From Aphodosoma sp045600865 (GTDB taxonomy: Bacteria > Bacteroidota > Bacteroidia > Bacteroidales > Paludibacteraceae): DNA of 7,637 nucleotides. Numbering within the stretch: the stretch's first letter is position 1; each line of letters begins with the position of its first letter. A program made the position numbers and the translations under genes. The stretch spans positions 1 to 7,637 of the forward strand of contig JAZRYS010000153.1 of NCBI GenBank assembly GCA_045600865.1, written 5' to 3'. Under the pieces are notes generated by a model. The model saw only the letters and a list, made by a program, of their open reading frames with translations. It ran no database searches and had not been told where the DNA came from. Shown piece after piece: positions 1 through 5,392 of the stretch.

Positions 1-141
1 TTCCAGATGGGGTCAGAAAGTGGAGGCTCTGACGAGAAACCGGTGCACAGCGTGACGTTGAACGACTACTATATAGGCGAGACGGAGGTTACTCAGGCGT
101 TGTGGATGGCCGTGATGGGCAGCAACCCGTCATACTCTAAA
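1..141. repeat. Direct terminal repeat, left copy
   Basis: These 141 bases are identical to 7497-7637. The repeat is internal to the FGE-domain coding sequence and keeps the frame when the ends are merged, so the window reads as a closed unit of 7496 bp. A 141-bp overlap equals the largest default k-mer of a widely used metagenome assembler (MEGAHIT), so it probably records graph circularity and not a biological repeat. Confidence 0.95.
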
Positions 142-621
142 GGGGACAATCTGCCGGTGGAAGAAGTAAATTGGAATGATTGTCAGGAGTTCATCCGCAA
201 GTTGAACCAGATGACAGGCCGCAGGTTTGCGTTGCCTACCGAGGCACAGTGGGAATTTGCGGCACGAGGGGGGAACAAGAGCAGGAACTACACGTATTCC
301 GGCAGCAACAGCATAGACGATGTGGCATGGTACACAGACAACAGTTCAGGAAAGACACACCCAGTAGGTACGAAGCAGGCGAACGAGTTGGGACTATATG
401 ACATGAGTGGCAATGTATGGGAGTGGTGTCAGGATTGGTATGACTCATATTCATCCTCATCTCAGACTGACCCTGCTGGGCCTTCTACTGGGTCGAACCG
501 TGTGTATCGCGGTGGCAGTTGTTACTACATTGCCAGTCACTGCCGTTCGGCTGATCGCTACGACGATAGTCCTGGCTACCGCGGCAGCGATCTCGGGCTT
601 CGGCTTGTCTTGCTTTTTTAG
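1..621 (+). CDS. DGR target lipoprotein with FGE/SUMF1 domain, 3' part carrying the variable repeat
   Basis: Continuation of the gene that starts at 7296; base 1 is the first base of codon 68 of the joined gene. Diagnostic FGE-like motifs are visible: LPTEAQWEF (residues 145-153), GNVWEWCQDW (204-213), then RVYRGGS leading into the C-terminal variable segment. The last 44 residues (230-273) are the VR, ending LGLRLVLLF. In known DGRs this C-type-lectin-like fold tolerates variation on an exposed ligand-binding face. Real sulfatase-activating FGEs use a conserved cysteine pair near the RGGS motif, and I see no convincing equivalent in the template-encoded sequence. A binding protein or receptor is therefore more likely than an oxidase. 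Compared with the template, the current variant differs at 17 residues, mostly Asn to Tyr, Asp, Gly, Ser, His or Ile. The ligand is unknown. Confidence 0.9.
   Translation, partial: FQMGSESGGSDEKPVHSVTLNDYYIGETEVTQALWMAVMGSNPSYSKGDNLPVEEVNWNDCQEFIRKLNQMTGRRFALPTEAQWEFAARGGNKSRNYTYSGSNSIDDVAWYTDNSSGKTHPVGTKQANELGLYDMSGNVWEWCQDWYDSYSSSSQTDPAGPSTGSNRVYRGGSCYYIASHCRSADRYDDSPGYRGSDLGLRLVLLF
487..621 (+). repeat. DGR variable repeat (VR)
   Basis: 135-bp copy of the template repeat at 790-924 (constant offset 303), forming the last 44 codons plus stop of the target gene. I count 19 mismatches. Eighteen are at template adenines: 10 A to G, 7 A to T, 1 A to C. The only other is G825 in TR versus T522 in VR. 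From 568 to the end, all non-adenine template positions are identical. The terminal block from 592 to 621 is unchanged and GC-rich at its start (ctcgggcttcggcttgtc), as expected for the initiation-of-mutagenic-homing (IMH) segment. The invariant block contains a possible cUUCGg tetraloop hairpin (about 595-606). Homology fades after 621, with differences at 622 (g versus c) and 627 (t versus g), the IMH/IMH* type of distinction. Confidence 0.95.
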
Positions 622-640
622 GTTACTACCTATAAGCAGG
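609..640 (+). promoter_or_regulatory. Imperfect hairpin at the 3' edge of VR (target-site structure)
   Basis: Inverted repeat overlapping the target stop codon. The apical stem is 619-623 (taggt) with 628-632 (accta), closing a 4-nt loop at 624-627. The lower stem is 609-615 with 634-640 (one G-T pair), separated from the upper one by a 3/1 internal loop. The equivalent bases after TR (922-935) do not form the apical stem, because 925 and 930 differ. In the Bordetella phage BPP-1 DGR, a hairpin or cruciform with a 4-nt loop just after VR promotes retrohoming, so by position and form this is a candidate counterpart. The function is inferred. Confidence 0.6.
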
Positions 641-673
641 CAAAAGAAAACAAGAAAAAGGGAAATATGCCAA

Positions 674-759
674 TGAGTTTTCTGCCTGCCCCTGCCAAAA
701 GGTGCCCTGTCGGGCGGAGCCACAGGGCGCAAAAGGGCAGGGGTGAGGCGGAAAACTCA
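674..759 (+). other. Long multi-part stem-loop between VR and TR
   Basis: The 168-nt interval from VR to TR is dominated by one nested inverted repeat. The outer stem is 674-687 with 746-759 (14 bp, one G-T pair). A small 1/2 bulge is followed by a GC-rich stem, 689-696 (cccctgcc) with 736-743. After an internal loop come 702-710 with 722-730, which include gccctgt/acagggc. No run of T follows, so a simple intrinsic terminator is not supported. It lies about 30 nt upstream of TR, so it may be the 5' structural part of the DGR RNA, a processing or stability element at the end of the target mRNA, or a protein-binding site. No open reading frame here looks real. Confidence 0.6.
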
Positions 760-789
760 AAAGACGGAAAAATACGGTGACAGACAAAG

Positions 790-924
790 ACTGGGTCGAA
801 CCGTGTGAATCGCGGTGGCAGTTGGAACAACAATGCCAGAAACTGCCGTTCAACTAATCGCAACAACAATAGTCCTGACAACCGCAACAACAATCTCGGG
901 CTTCGGCTTGTCTTGCTTTTTTAG
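790..924 (+). repeat. DGR template repeat (TR)
   Basis: Non-coding template for the VR. Read in the VR frame it would give RVNRGGSWNNNARNCRS followed by further Asn-rich runs. It has 14 AAC/AAT codons, including three consecutive AAC-AAC-AAT triplets at 826-834, 861-869 and 885-893. Thirteen of the 14 AAY codons are altered in the VR; only the one at 799-801 is unchanged. AAY codons are the classic DGR design, because adenine randomisation can reach many amino acids without making stop codons. I count 37 adenines in the repeat, 18 of them substituted in the current VR. It is expected to be transcribed on the + strand toward the RT. No TAnnTTTG promoter was seen just upstream, so readthrough from the target operon is one possibility. 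Confidence 0.95.
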
Positions 925-1120
925 CTTACGACCAGAAACAATTAGGAGAATCCATAATCTGCCATGGTGTAATAAAGAAAGATAAGGTAGTAACCAGTCT
1001 GTTATCGTGTTTCACTCGAGCGATTGTGAAACGAAAACGAGCATTCAGAGCAATGCCTGATGGGCGGATGCTGGTAGAGTGAGTCGAACGCTTTCGCCCA
1101 TTTTTATTTTGAGAGAAATT
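925..1120 (+). ncRNA. Structured spacer downstream of TR (probable 3' part of the DGR template RNA)
   Basis: 196-nt gene-free spacer between TR and the accessory gene. It holds a 7-bp hairpin (1009-1015 gtttcac with 1026-1032 gtgaaac), a 5-bp hairpin (1041-1045 gcatt with 1052-1056), and a GC-rich stem that ends in a T-rich tract. In characterised DGRs the RNA 3' of TR is needed for RT/accessory protein binding and for priming of TR cDNA, and it has a similar length. Assigning it as part of the template RNA rests on position and fold potential only; the RNA ends are not visible. Confidence 0.5.
1060..1110 (+). terminator. Possible intrinsic terminator or attenuator before the accessory gene
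   Basis: Stem 1060-1066 (atgggcg) with 1095-1101 (cgcccat), a 28-nt loop, then the T-rich stretch tttttatttt at 1101-1110. If it works, it would release a TR-containing RNA of limited length and reduce readthrough into the accessory gene and RT. The long loop makes the call tentative. Confidence 0.35.
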
Positions 1121-1699
1121 ATGCAGATAGCAATATTCAATATTCCATTGGCCGAAGGCCAGTCTGAGACTGAGAAACTGAACAAATTGCTGCGTGGCAA
1201 CAGAATCGTGGCAATTGACAAACAGTTTGTGACAAACAGCGACGGGACGCATTGCTGGTCGTTTTGCGTTACCTATTTGCCGAATGCGGCTGAAACACAG
1301 GGAACAGGAGATGCAGTAAACAAACAGTCGCAGGTGGACTACAAAGAGGTGCTGACACCTGAACAGTTTGTCAAATTTGACAAACTCAGGCAATGCAGGA
1401 AGGAATTGGGTAATCGTCTCGGAATGCCTGTATATGCCATATTCACCAATTCCGAACTGGCTTCAATGACGACGGACATAGAAGAGATAACAGAACAGAA
1501 CCTATTGAAAATAAGGGGTATTGGGAAAGGAAAAATAGAAAGGTTCGGCAGGGAGTTCTTGCAACTATACGAGATAATACGCAATGAAAAGAGCAGGGAA
1601 TCTGATGGAGAGGATATTGAGCCTGGACAACCTGATGCTGGCATATACCAAAGCCTTCAGGGGCAAGCAGGACAGGGAGGAGGTAATCCAATATTCTGA
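1121..1699 (+). CDS. HRDC-domain DGR accessory protein
   Basis: 192 residues, beginning MQIAIFNIPL. Residues 1-60 form a small alpha/beta-looking segment of unknown family. Residues about 80-153 match an HRDC (helicase and RNase D C-terminal) domain: TPEQFVKFDKLRQCRKEL, then a helical core, then the basic hairpin LLKIRGIGKGKIERFG. HRDC domains bind nucleic acid, and HRDC proteins are known as an alternative accessory factor to Avd in a subset of DGRs. By analogy this protein should bind the TR RNA or cDNA and assist the RT. No barrel-type Avd gene is present. The ATG at 1121 is preferred to an in-frame GTG at 1079, because the latter lies inside the candidate terminator stem-loop and would add a non-conserved-looking 14-residue tail. 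The last 116 nt overlap the RT gene in another frame, and the encoded tail is Gly/Gln-rich and probably disordered. Confidence 0.8.
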   Translation: MQIAIFNIPLAEGQSETEKLNKLLRGNRIVAIDKQFVTNSDGTHCWSFCVTYLPNAAETQGTGDAVNKQSQVDYKEVLTPEQFVKFDKLRQCRKELGNRLGMPVYAIFTNSELASMTTDIEEITEQNLLKIRGIGKGKIERFGREFLQLYEIIRNEKSRESDGEDIEPGQPDAGIYQSLQGQAGQGGGNPIF

Positions 1700-2573
1700 G
1701 AATATATGGCAGAAACTTGATGAATTGCGTACCGGACTGTCGGAAGGTACTTTCGAGATTGGCAGGTATCATTACTTCTGGATTACAGACCCGAAACTAA
1801 GGAAGATATGTGCTGCAAGTTTCGACGAAAGGGTGATGCACCATGCAGTGATGAATGTCTGTCATGACATTTTCGAGAGGCAACTGATTGAAACTACATA
1901 CGCCACAAGAAAGGAAAAGGGTCAGTATAAGGCGTTGAAAAGGGCAAATGCGGCAATGAGACATTTCAGGTTTGTGGCAAAATGTGACTTCAGAAAATAT
2001 TTTGACACAGTGTGCCATCAAACGTTGAAAAGGAATCTGGCCAGGGTGATAAAGGATGCAGATGTGCTGTTGCTGATGTACAGGATTATCGACAGTTATG
2101 AGACGGATGAAGGTCGGGGATTGCCTATAGGCAATCTGACAAGTCAGTATTTCGCCAATTTTTATCTGTCTGGAATGGACCATTACGTGAAAGAGGTGTT
2201 GAAGGTAAAGGAATATGTGCGGTATATGGATGATTTTCTGGTGTTCGGTATGAACAAACGTGAGGTTCGTAGAACAGTTGAGGCGATTGAGGAATATGCC
2301 AGGGAAAACCTTGAACTGACTCTGAAACCAGTAGTGTATAATAATGTACTGCAAGGAACATCTTTTCTGGGCTATAGATTATATCCACATAAGATATTGC
2401 TGAACGGACGGAGTAAAAAGAGGTTTGTCCGAAAATATGTGATGTATGACAAATTGTTGAAAGAAAATGTATGGAGTGAAACGGATTATCAACGCCATCT
2501 TTTGCCTTTGATGGCTTTTGCAGAGAAATGCAATACAAAGGGACTTGAAAAATCTTGCGTAAACATTTTGTAG
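1584..2573 (+). CDS. DGR reverse transcriptase
   Basis: 329 residues, close to the usual DGR RT size. It copies TR RNA into cDNA with errors at adenines for transfer into VR. RT motifs in order: KCDFRKYFD at 133-141 (motif A, catalytic D135), LPIGNLTSQYFANF at 180-193 (motif B), YMDD at 214-217 (catalytic D216 and D217), and GTSFLGYRL at 258-266. The SQ in IGNLTSQ is the DGR-specific signature, where other RTs usually have QGxxxSP; it has been linked to low fidelity at template adenines. The start at 1584 gives MKRAGNLMERILSLDNLMLAY, matching the usual N terminus of Bacteroidetes DGR RTs (MKR-x-GNL-x(2)-I), so the overlap with the accessory gene is kept. ATG 1605 is a weaker alternative. No maturase or endonuclease domain is seen, as expected for DGRs. 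All catalytic residues are intact. Confidence 0.95.
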   Translation: MKRAGNLMERILSLDNLMLAYTKAFRGKQDREEVIQYSENIWQKLDELRTGLSEGTFEIGRYHYFWITDPKLRKICAASFDERVMHHAVMNVCHDIFERQLIETTYATRKEKGQYKALKRANAAMRHFRFVAKCDFRKYFDTVCHQTLKRNLARVIKDADVLLLMYRIIDSYETDEGRGLPIGNLTSQYFANFYLSGMDHYVKEVLKVKEYVRYMDDFLVFGMNKREVRRTVEAIEEYARENLELTLKPVVYNNVLQGTSFLGYRLYPHKILLNGRSKKRFVRKYVMYDKLLKENVWSETDYQRHLLPLMAFAEKCNTKGLEKSCVNIL

Positions 2574-2597
2574 TCTCAAAATATATTCTTACCTTTG
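2567..2597 (+). promoter_or_regulatory. Bacteroidetes-type promoter for the AAA-ATPase-like gene
   Basis: The -33 element TTTG (2567-2570) touches the RT stop codon. The -7 element TACCTTTG (2590-2597) fits TAnnTTTG, with the typical 19-nt spacer. Transcription would start only a few bases before the ATG at 2611 (or use ATG 2623), so the following gene appears to be separately expressed and not part of the DGR operon. Confidence 0.65.
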
Positions 2598-2610
2598 TGG
2601 CCAATTTGAA

Positions 2611-4215
2611 ATGATTGAAGTTATGGAAGAAATCTGGACAAGGAAATACCCTGTGGGGAATGACGATTTCGTCAAAATCAGGAAACAGGGAGAACTTTAT
2701 GTTGACAAGACGGAACTTATCTGGCGGATGATAAATCTGTCCGACTGGATATTCCTGAGCCGTCCACGCAGGTTCGGGAAGACACTTCTGACCTCGACAC
2801 TGCAGGCGTATTTCGAGGGACGCAAGGAACTGTTCGAGGGCCTTGCCATAGCGGAACATACCAAGGAATGGGTGAAATATCCAGTCTTCCATTTCAATCT
2901 GTCGGAGGTAAAGGACTTGCCGATAGAAGAGATACAGCCGAGAATAGGGCTGCAGCTGGATGTTTATGAGGAGATTTATGGTAGAAATGAAAAGGAGCGA
3001 ACTCCAGGAGCAAGGCTTTCAGGCTTGATAAAACGCGCCTACAAACAGACAGGTCTTGGCGTGGTGCTGATATTCGATGAATATGACGCACCCCTGCTTG
3101 GCAAGCTGGGAGATTCAAAACTCTTGGAGGAGACCCGCACGATAATGCAGGAATTCTACACCCCAATAAAGGCTTGTTCGGCATACGAGCGGTTCACTTT
3201 CATAACTGGCATTACCAAGTTCTCGCAACTGAGCATATTCTCGACGCTCAACAACCTGAAAAACATATCGATGCTGCCGCAGTTTGCTGCCCTTACAGGT
3301 TTCACGGACGAGGAATTAGACACTGTGTTTCGTCCTGACATCGAGCGACTCGGCAGCACGATGGGCATCGGCTATGACGAGACACGCGAAATGCTTCGCA
3401 AGCATTATGACGGCTATTACTTCACAAAGGCAAAAGTGGCTGTGTATAATCCATACAGTCTTCTGAATGCATTCTCCGACCAGGAGATGGAGGATTACTG
3501 GTTCAAGACTGCCACGCCGTCCTTTATATTTCAGGTGATGCAAAAGTACAAGACCGACATCACAACCCTTGAGCGGATGCTGGCACCAGCCGATGGCTTT
3601 GACGTGCCGACAGAGGCAATGACCAGTGCTTTGCCTATGCTTTATCAAAGTGGATACCTGACAATCAAGGATTATGACCCTGAAACATATATATATACCC
3701 TGGATTTTCCTAATTTAGAGGTGAGGACTGGTTTCATCAAAGGCTTGATGCAGACATATCTCGGCATGGAAAATGCCAGCACGCAAGTGGGTTTTGCCAT
3801 GAAGTTCTGGCAGGCTCTCCGCAAGAACGACATCGAACTGGCTCTTCGCGAGATGAAAGCCTACATTGCAGGCTTGCCATACATCGAGGGGTTCAAGAAG
3901 AAGCTTGAGGAGGTATCGACGGCCGAAGGCTTCTACGAGTGGACGTTCTATATCATCTTCTCGATGCTCAACGTCTATGTCCGCACGCAGGTGAAGTGCA
4001 TCAAGGGTCGCATAGACATACTGATAAAGATGCCCGATACAATATATGTTATGGAGCTGAAACTGCATGGTACACCTTTGTCAGCCTTGAAACAGATTGA
4101 GAGCGGCGACTATGGCGTGCCATACACCACCGACGGCCGCAAGGTCGTGAAAGTCGGCATACGTTTCGACATGACGAAGCTTGCAGTCAAGGATTGGAAG
4201 GTGAAGTCCAACTAA
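2611..4215 (+). CDS. AAA-ATPase-like / PD-(D/E)XK nuclease-family protein
   Basis: 534 residues, normal for this family, which is very abundant in gut Bacteroidales (Pfam AAA-ATPase_like plus PDDEXK_9). The N terminus has the characteristic KYPVGNDDFVKIRKQGELYVDKT block (residues 12-34). A P-loop-like SRPRRFGKTLL follows at 50-60, a Walker B-like VVLIFDEYDAPL at 151-162, and FITGITKFSQLSIFS at 197-211. The C terminus carries the nuclease-fold signature GRIDILIK (467-473, D469) followed by VMELK (480-484, E482 and K484). All key residues appear intact. The cellular role of this family is not established; nuclease or defence roles have been guessed from the fold. The gene has its own promoter and sits between the RT and a decayed VR fragment, suggesting it is cargo or an insertion and not a DGR component. 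An alternative start is ATG 2623. Confidence 0.85.
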   Translation: MIEVMEEIWTRKYPVGNDDFVKIRKQGELYVDKTELIWRMINLSDWIFLSRPRRFGKTLLTSTLQAYFEGRKELFEGLAIAEHTKEWVKYPVFHFNLSEVKDLPIEEIQPRIGLQLDVYEEIYGRNEKERTPGARLSGLIKRAYKQTGLGVVLIFDEYDAPLLGKLGDSKLLEETRTIMQEFYTPIKACSAYERFTFITGITKFSQLSIFSTLNNLKNISMLPQFAALTGFTDEELDTVFRPDIERLGSTMGIGYDETREMLRKHYDGYYFTKAKVAVYNPYSLLNAFSDQEMEDYWFKTATPSFIFQVMQKYKTDITTLERMLAPADGFDVPTEAMTSALPMLYQSGYLTIKDYDPETYIYTLDFPNLEVRTGFIKGLMQTYLGMENASTQVGFAMKFWQALRKNDIELALREMKAYIAGLPYIEGFKKKLEEVSTAEGFYEWTFYIIFSMLNVYVRTQVKCIKGRIDILIKMPDTIYVMELKLHGTPLSALKQIESGDYGVPYTTDGRKVVKVGIRFDMTKLAVKDWKVKSN

Positions 4216-4220
4216 ATCTG

Positions 4221-4264
4221 TAGTCCTGATGGCCGTGACACCGGCTACGGCTTGTCTTGCTTTT
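4221..4264 (+). pseudogene. Decayed third copy of the VR/TR 3' end
   Basis: Begins with tagtcctga (as at TR 870-878) and ends with cggcttgtcttgctttt at 4248-4264, a 17-nt exact match to VR 601-617 and TR 904-920. Between these anchors it resembles TR with several adenines replaced (for example aaccgcaa becomes ggccgtga) and a net 7-nt deletion that breaks the VR frame. Downstream bases (about 4280-4308) also loosely resemble the A-rich stretch after VR (634-670). It lies 5 nt after the AAA-ATPase-like gene and has no gene body. It is best read as the stump of a second, lost target gene; a remnant template is less likely because of the altered adenines. Confidence 0.6.
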
Positions 4265-4291
4265 GGCAGTAACCTGAAAAAGCAAGACAAG
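4251..4291. repeat. Perfect 14-bp inverted repeat within the VR-like relic
   Basis: cttgtcttgctttt (4251-4264) pairs perfectly with aaaagcaagacaag (4278-4291) around a 13-nt loop. The left arm is the IMH-proximal string shared with VR and TR. It could act as a bidirectional-style terminator after the AAA-ATPase-like gene, although no T run follows, or be a fossil of the hairpin found at the edge of VR. Confidence 0.7.
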
Positions 4292-4361
4292 AAACAAGGA
4301 AACATGCAAGGGTCAACCTTATATGAAGGTAGTATCCAAATACGTTGATGCTCTGATGTAT

Positions 4362-4394
4362 GTCCCATTAACGTCCCATTAACGTCCCATTAAT
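4362..4394. repeat. Three tandem 11-bp direct repeats
   Basis: gtcccattaac occurs at 4362-4372 and 4373-4383, then gtcccattaat at 4384-4394. A shorter related unit (cccccatta) follows at 4395-4403. Helical-turn spacing (11 bp) fits binding sites for a protein or a slippage-prone repeat. No replication initiator is encoded, so a plasmid iteron role is not supported. Confidence 0.75.
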
Positions 4395-4418
4395 CCCCCA
4401 TTACGTGTGGGGCATTAA
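4390..4418. repeat. 11-bp inverted repeat next to the direct repeats
   Basis: 4390-4400 (ttaatccccca) pairs with 4408-4418 (tggggcattaa) with a single C-C mismatch and a 7-nt loop. It overlaps the last direct repeat and lies about 95 nt before the next gene. It may be an operator or an mRNA leader hairpin. No TAnnTTTG promoter was recognised in this gap; the nearest match, TACATTTC at 4434-4441, lacks a good -33 element. Confidence 0.55.
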
Positions 4419-4513
4419 AGGTGTATTTGTAGTTACATTTCAGTTTTTTCAACGGTACATCGGTTGTGGTTGGACGTATGCTGAACGAATGTATTAAAGA
4501 CTAATTATAGATT

Positions 4514-5323
4514 ATGGCAAGAGTAAAACCTGATGGTTCCCTTTCGGGAATAATGGATGACGGAGTTTTCCGTAGCTACAACGGTCAGACATTCCTTTGT
4601 TCAAGACCAAACAGAGTGCGCAATCCACGTACATTGTCGCAACAGACCAACCGTCTGAAGTTGCGCAACATCATCAACACGTATGGCACGATGAAAGATG
4701 CCCTGAAGGACAATTTCCAGGGCAAGACCGGCCGTCAGTCGGATTATACCCGCTTTCAGGGGTGCAACCTGCTGCAGACGGCAGTTTATGTGACATACGA
4801 TGACAGGTTCGCCTGTGTCGTCGCACCGTACATCGTCTCGTTCGGCACTTTGCCGTCGATTGGATATCATCTGGAGGGTGAGTGGCTGGTGACAGACATC
4901 GACGTCGCAGGGCTGGAACTGAATGCAGACACACCGCTGTCGCAACTCTCCTGCTGTCTGCTCAAGACGTCTGGACTCTTCAGCCCTGGCGACAGAATTG
5001 AACTCATTGCATGCCGTCAGACAGGTCCTGTGAAATCGCCGAGAGTGTTGTGCAAATATTGCGAGTTCGTGCTTGACGGCAAGAACGACATCTTGCTCTC
5101 TCAGGTGCTAAATGGTTTTGAACTGCGTGTGAATGAGGGGAATAAGCTTTGTTTCCGCAGAGAGGAGGCATGTGGCCTTGCGTTGGTGCACAAACGTGGC
5201 GAAGGCCGCGAGACTTTCGCCAGCGTGCAGTCGCTTGCGGTGGATAACCCCCTGCTGGAGCGCTACACATCCGAGGAGCAGAAGCAGCTGTCGATAGCAA
5301 GTTATGCCAAAAAGAAAAAATGA
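4514..5323 (+). CDS. Hypothetical protein, DUF6266-like
   Basis: 269 residues, no signal peptide or membrane segment. The N terminus (GIMDDGVFRSYNGQTFLCSR at 12-31, then NRVRNPRTLSQQTNR at 33-47) has the pattern of a Bacteroidetes family annotated as DUF6266: a short beta segment, a basic RP-x(2)-V-x-NPRT-x(2)-Q block, then helix. The middle (about 95-230) looks beta-rich. The tail ends in four lysines. The function of the family is unknown, and I cannot tie it to the DGR beyond proximity. It is followed within 9 nt by the -33 element of the next promoter, so it is not in the same transcription unit by design. The family assignment is from pattern memory and is moderate at best; that it is a real gene is likely, given its length and lack of competing frames. 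Confidence 0.7.
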   Translation: MARVKPDGSLSGIMDDGVFRSYNGQTFLCSRPNRVRNPRTLSQQTNRLKLRNIINTYGTMKDALKDNFQGKTGRQSDYTRFQGCNLLQTAVYVTYDDRFACVVAPYIVSFGTLPSIGYHLEGEWLVTDIDVAGLELNADTPLSQLSCCLLKTSGLFSPGDRIELIACRQTGPVKSPRVLCKYCEFVLDGKNDILLSQVLNGFELRVNEGNKLCFRREEACGLALVHKRGEGRETFASVQSLAVDNPLLERYTSEEQKQLSIASYAKKKK

Positions 5324-5331
5324 CGATTTCG

Positions 5332-5363
5332 TTTGGCTATGTCATCAGAAAATCGTAACTTTG
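5332..5363 (+). promoter_or_regulatory. Bacteroidetes-type promoter for the PEGA protein / target lipoprotein operon
   Basis: -33 TTTG (5332-5335) and -7 TAACTTTG (5356-5363), spacer 20 nt. The expected start near 5370 leaves a leader of about 200 nt before the ATG at 5566, long enough for post-transcriptional control. The leader contains a small hairpin at 5529-5539 (gtcc-ttc-ggac). No known riboswitch was recognised. Confidence 0.65.
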
Positions 5364-5392
5364 CAGCGCAATTTACGAGGTTGTCAACAAAA

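Noticed and set aside
674..759. Stem-loop as an ordinary intrinsic terminator
   Set aside because: No T-run follows; the bases after the stem are A-rich.
1079..1120. Upstream GTG extension of the HRDC protein
   Set aside because: It falls within a stem-loop and T-rich tract; ATG 1121 gives a natural start.
926..1393. Antisense open frame across the TR spacer and HRDC gene
   Set aside because: Overlaps structured spacer and a coding domain on the other strand, with no recognisable product.
1584..2573. Group II intron or retron RT
   Set aside because: The IGNLTSQ motif, lack of a maturase domain and an adjacent TR/VR pair identify a DGR RT.
2125..2892. Long antisense open frame (255 codons) over the RT end and AAA gene start
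   Set aside because: It lies opposite two well-recognised genes, spans their promoter and has no family signature.
4362..4403. CRISPR array
   Set aside because: Units are 11 bp, contiguous, without spacers, and no cas gene is present.
4362..4418. Plasmid iteron origin
   Set aside because: No Rep, mobilisation or partition gene is encoded anywhere in the closed unit.
5333..5392. Upstream part of the leader frame (start at 5333)
   Set aside because: It would start upstream of the predicted -7 element and transcription start.
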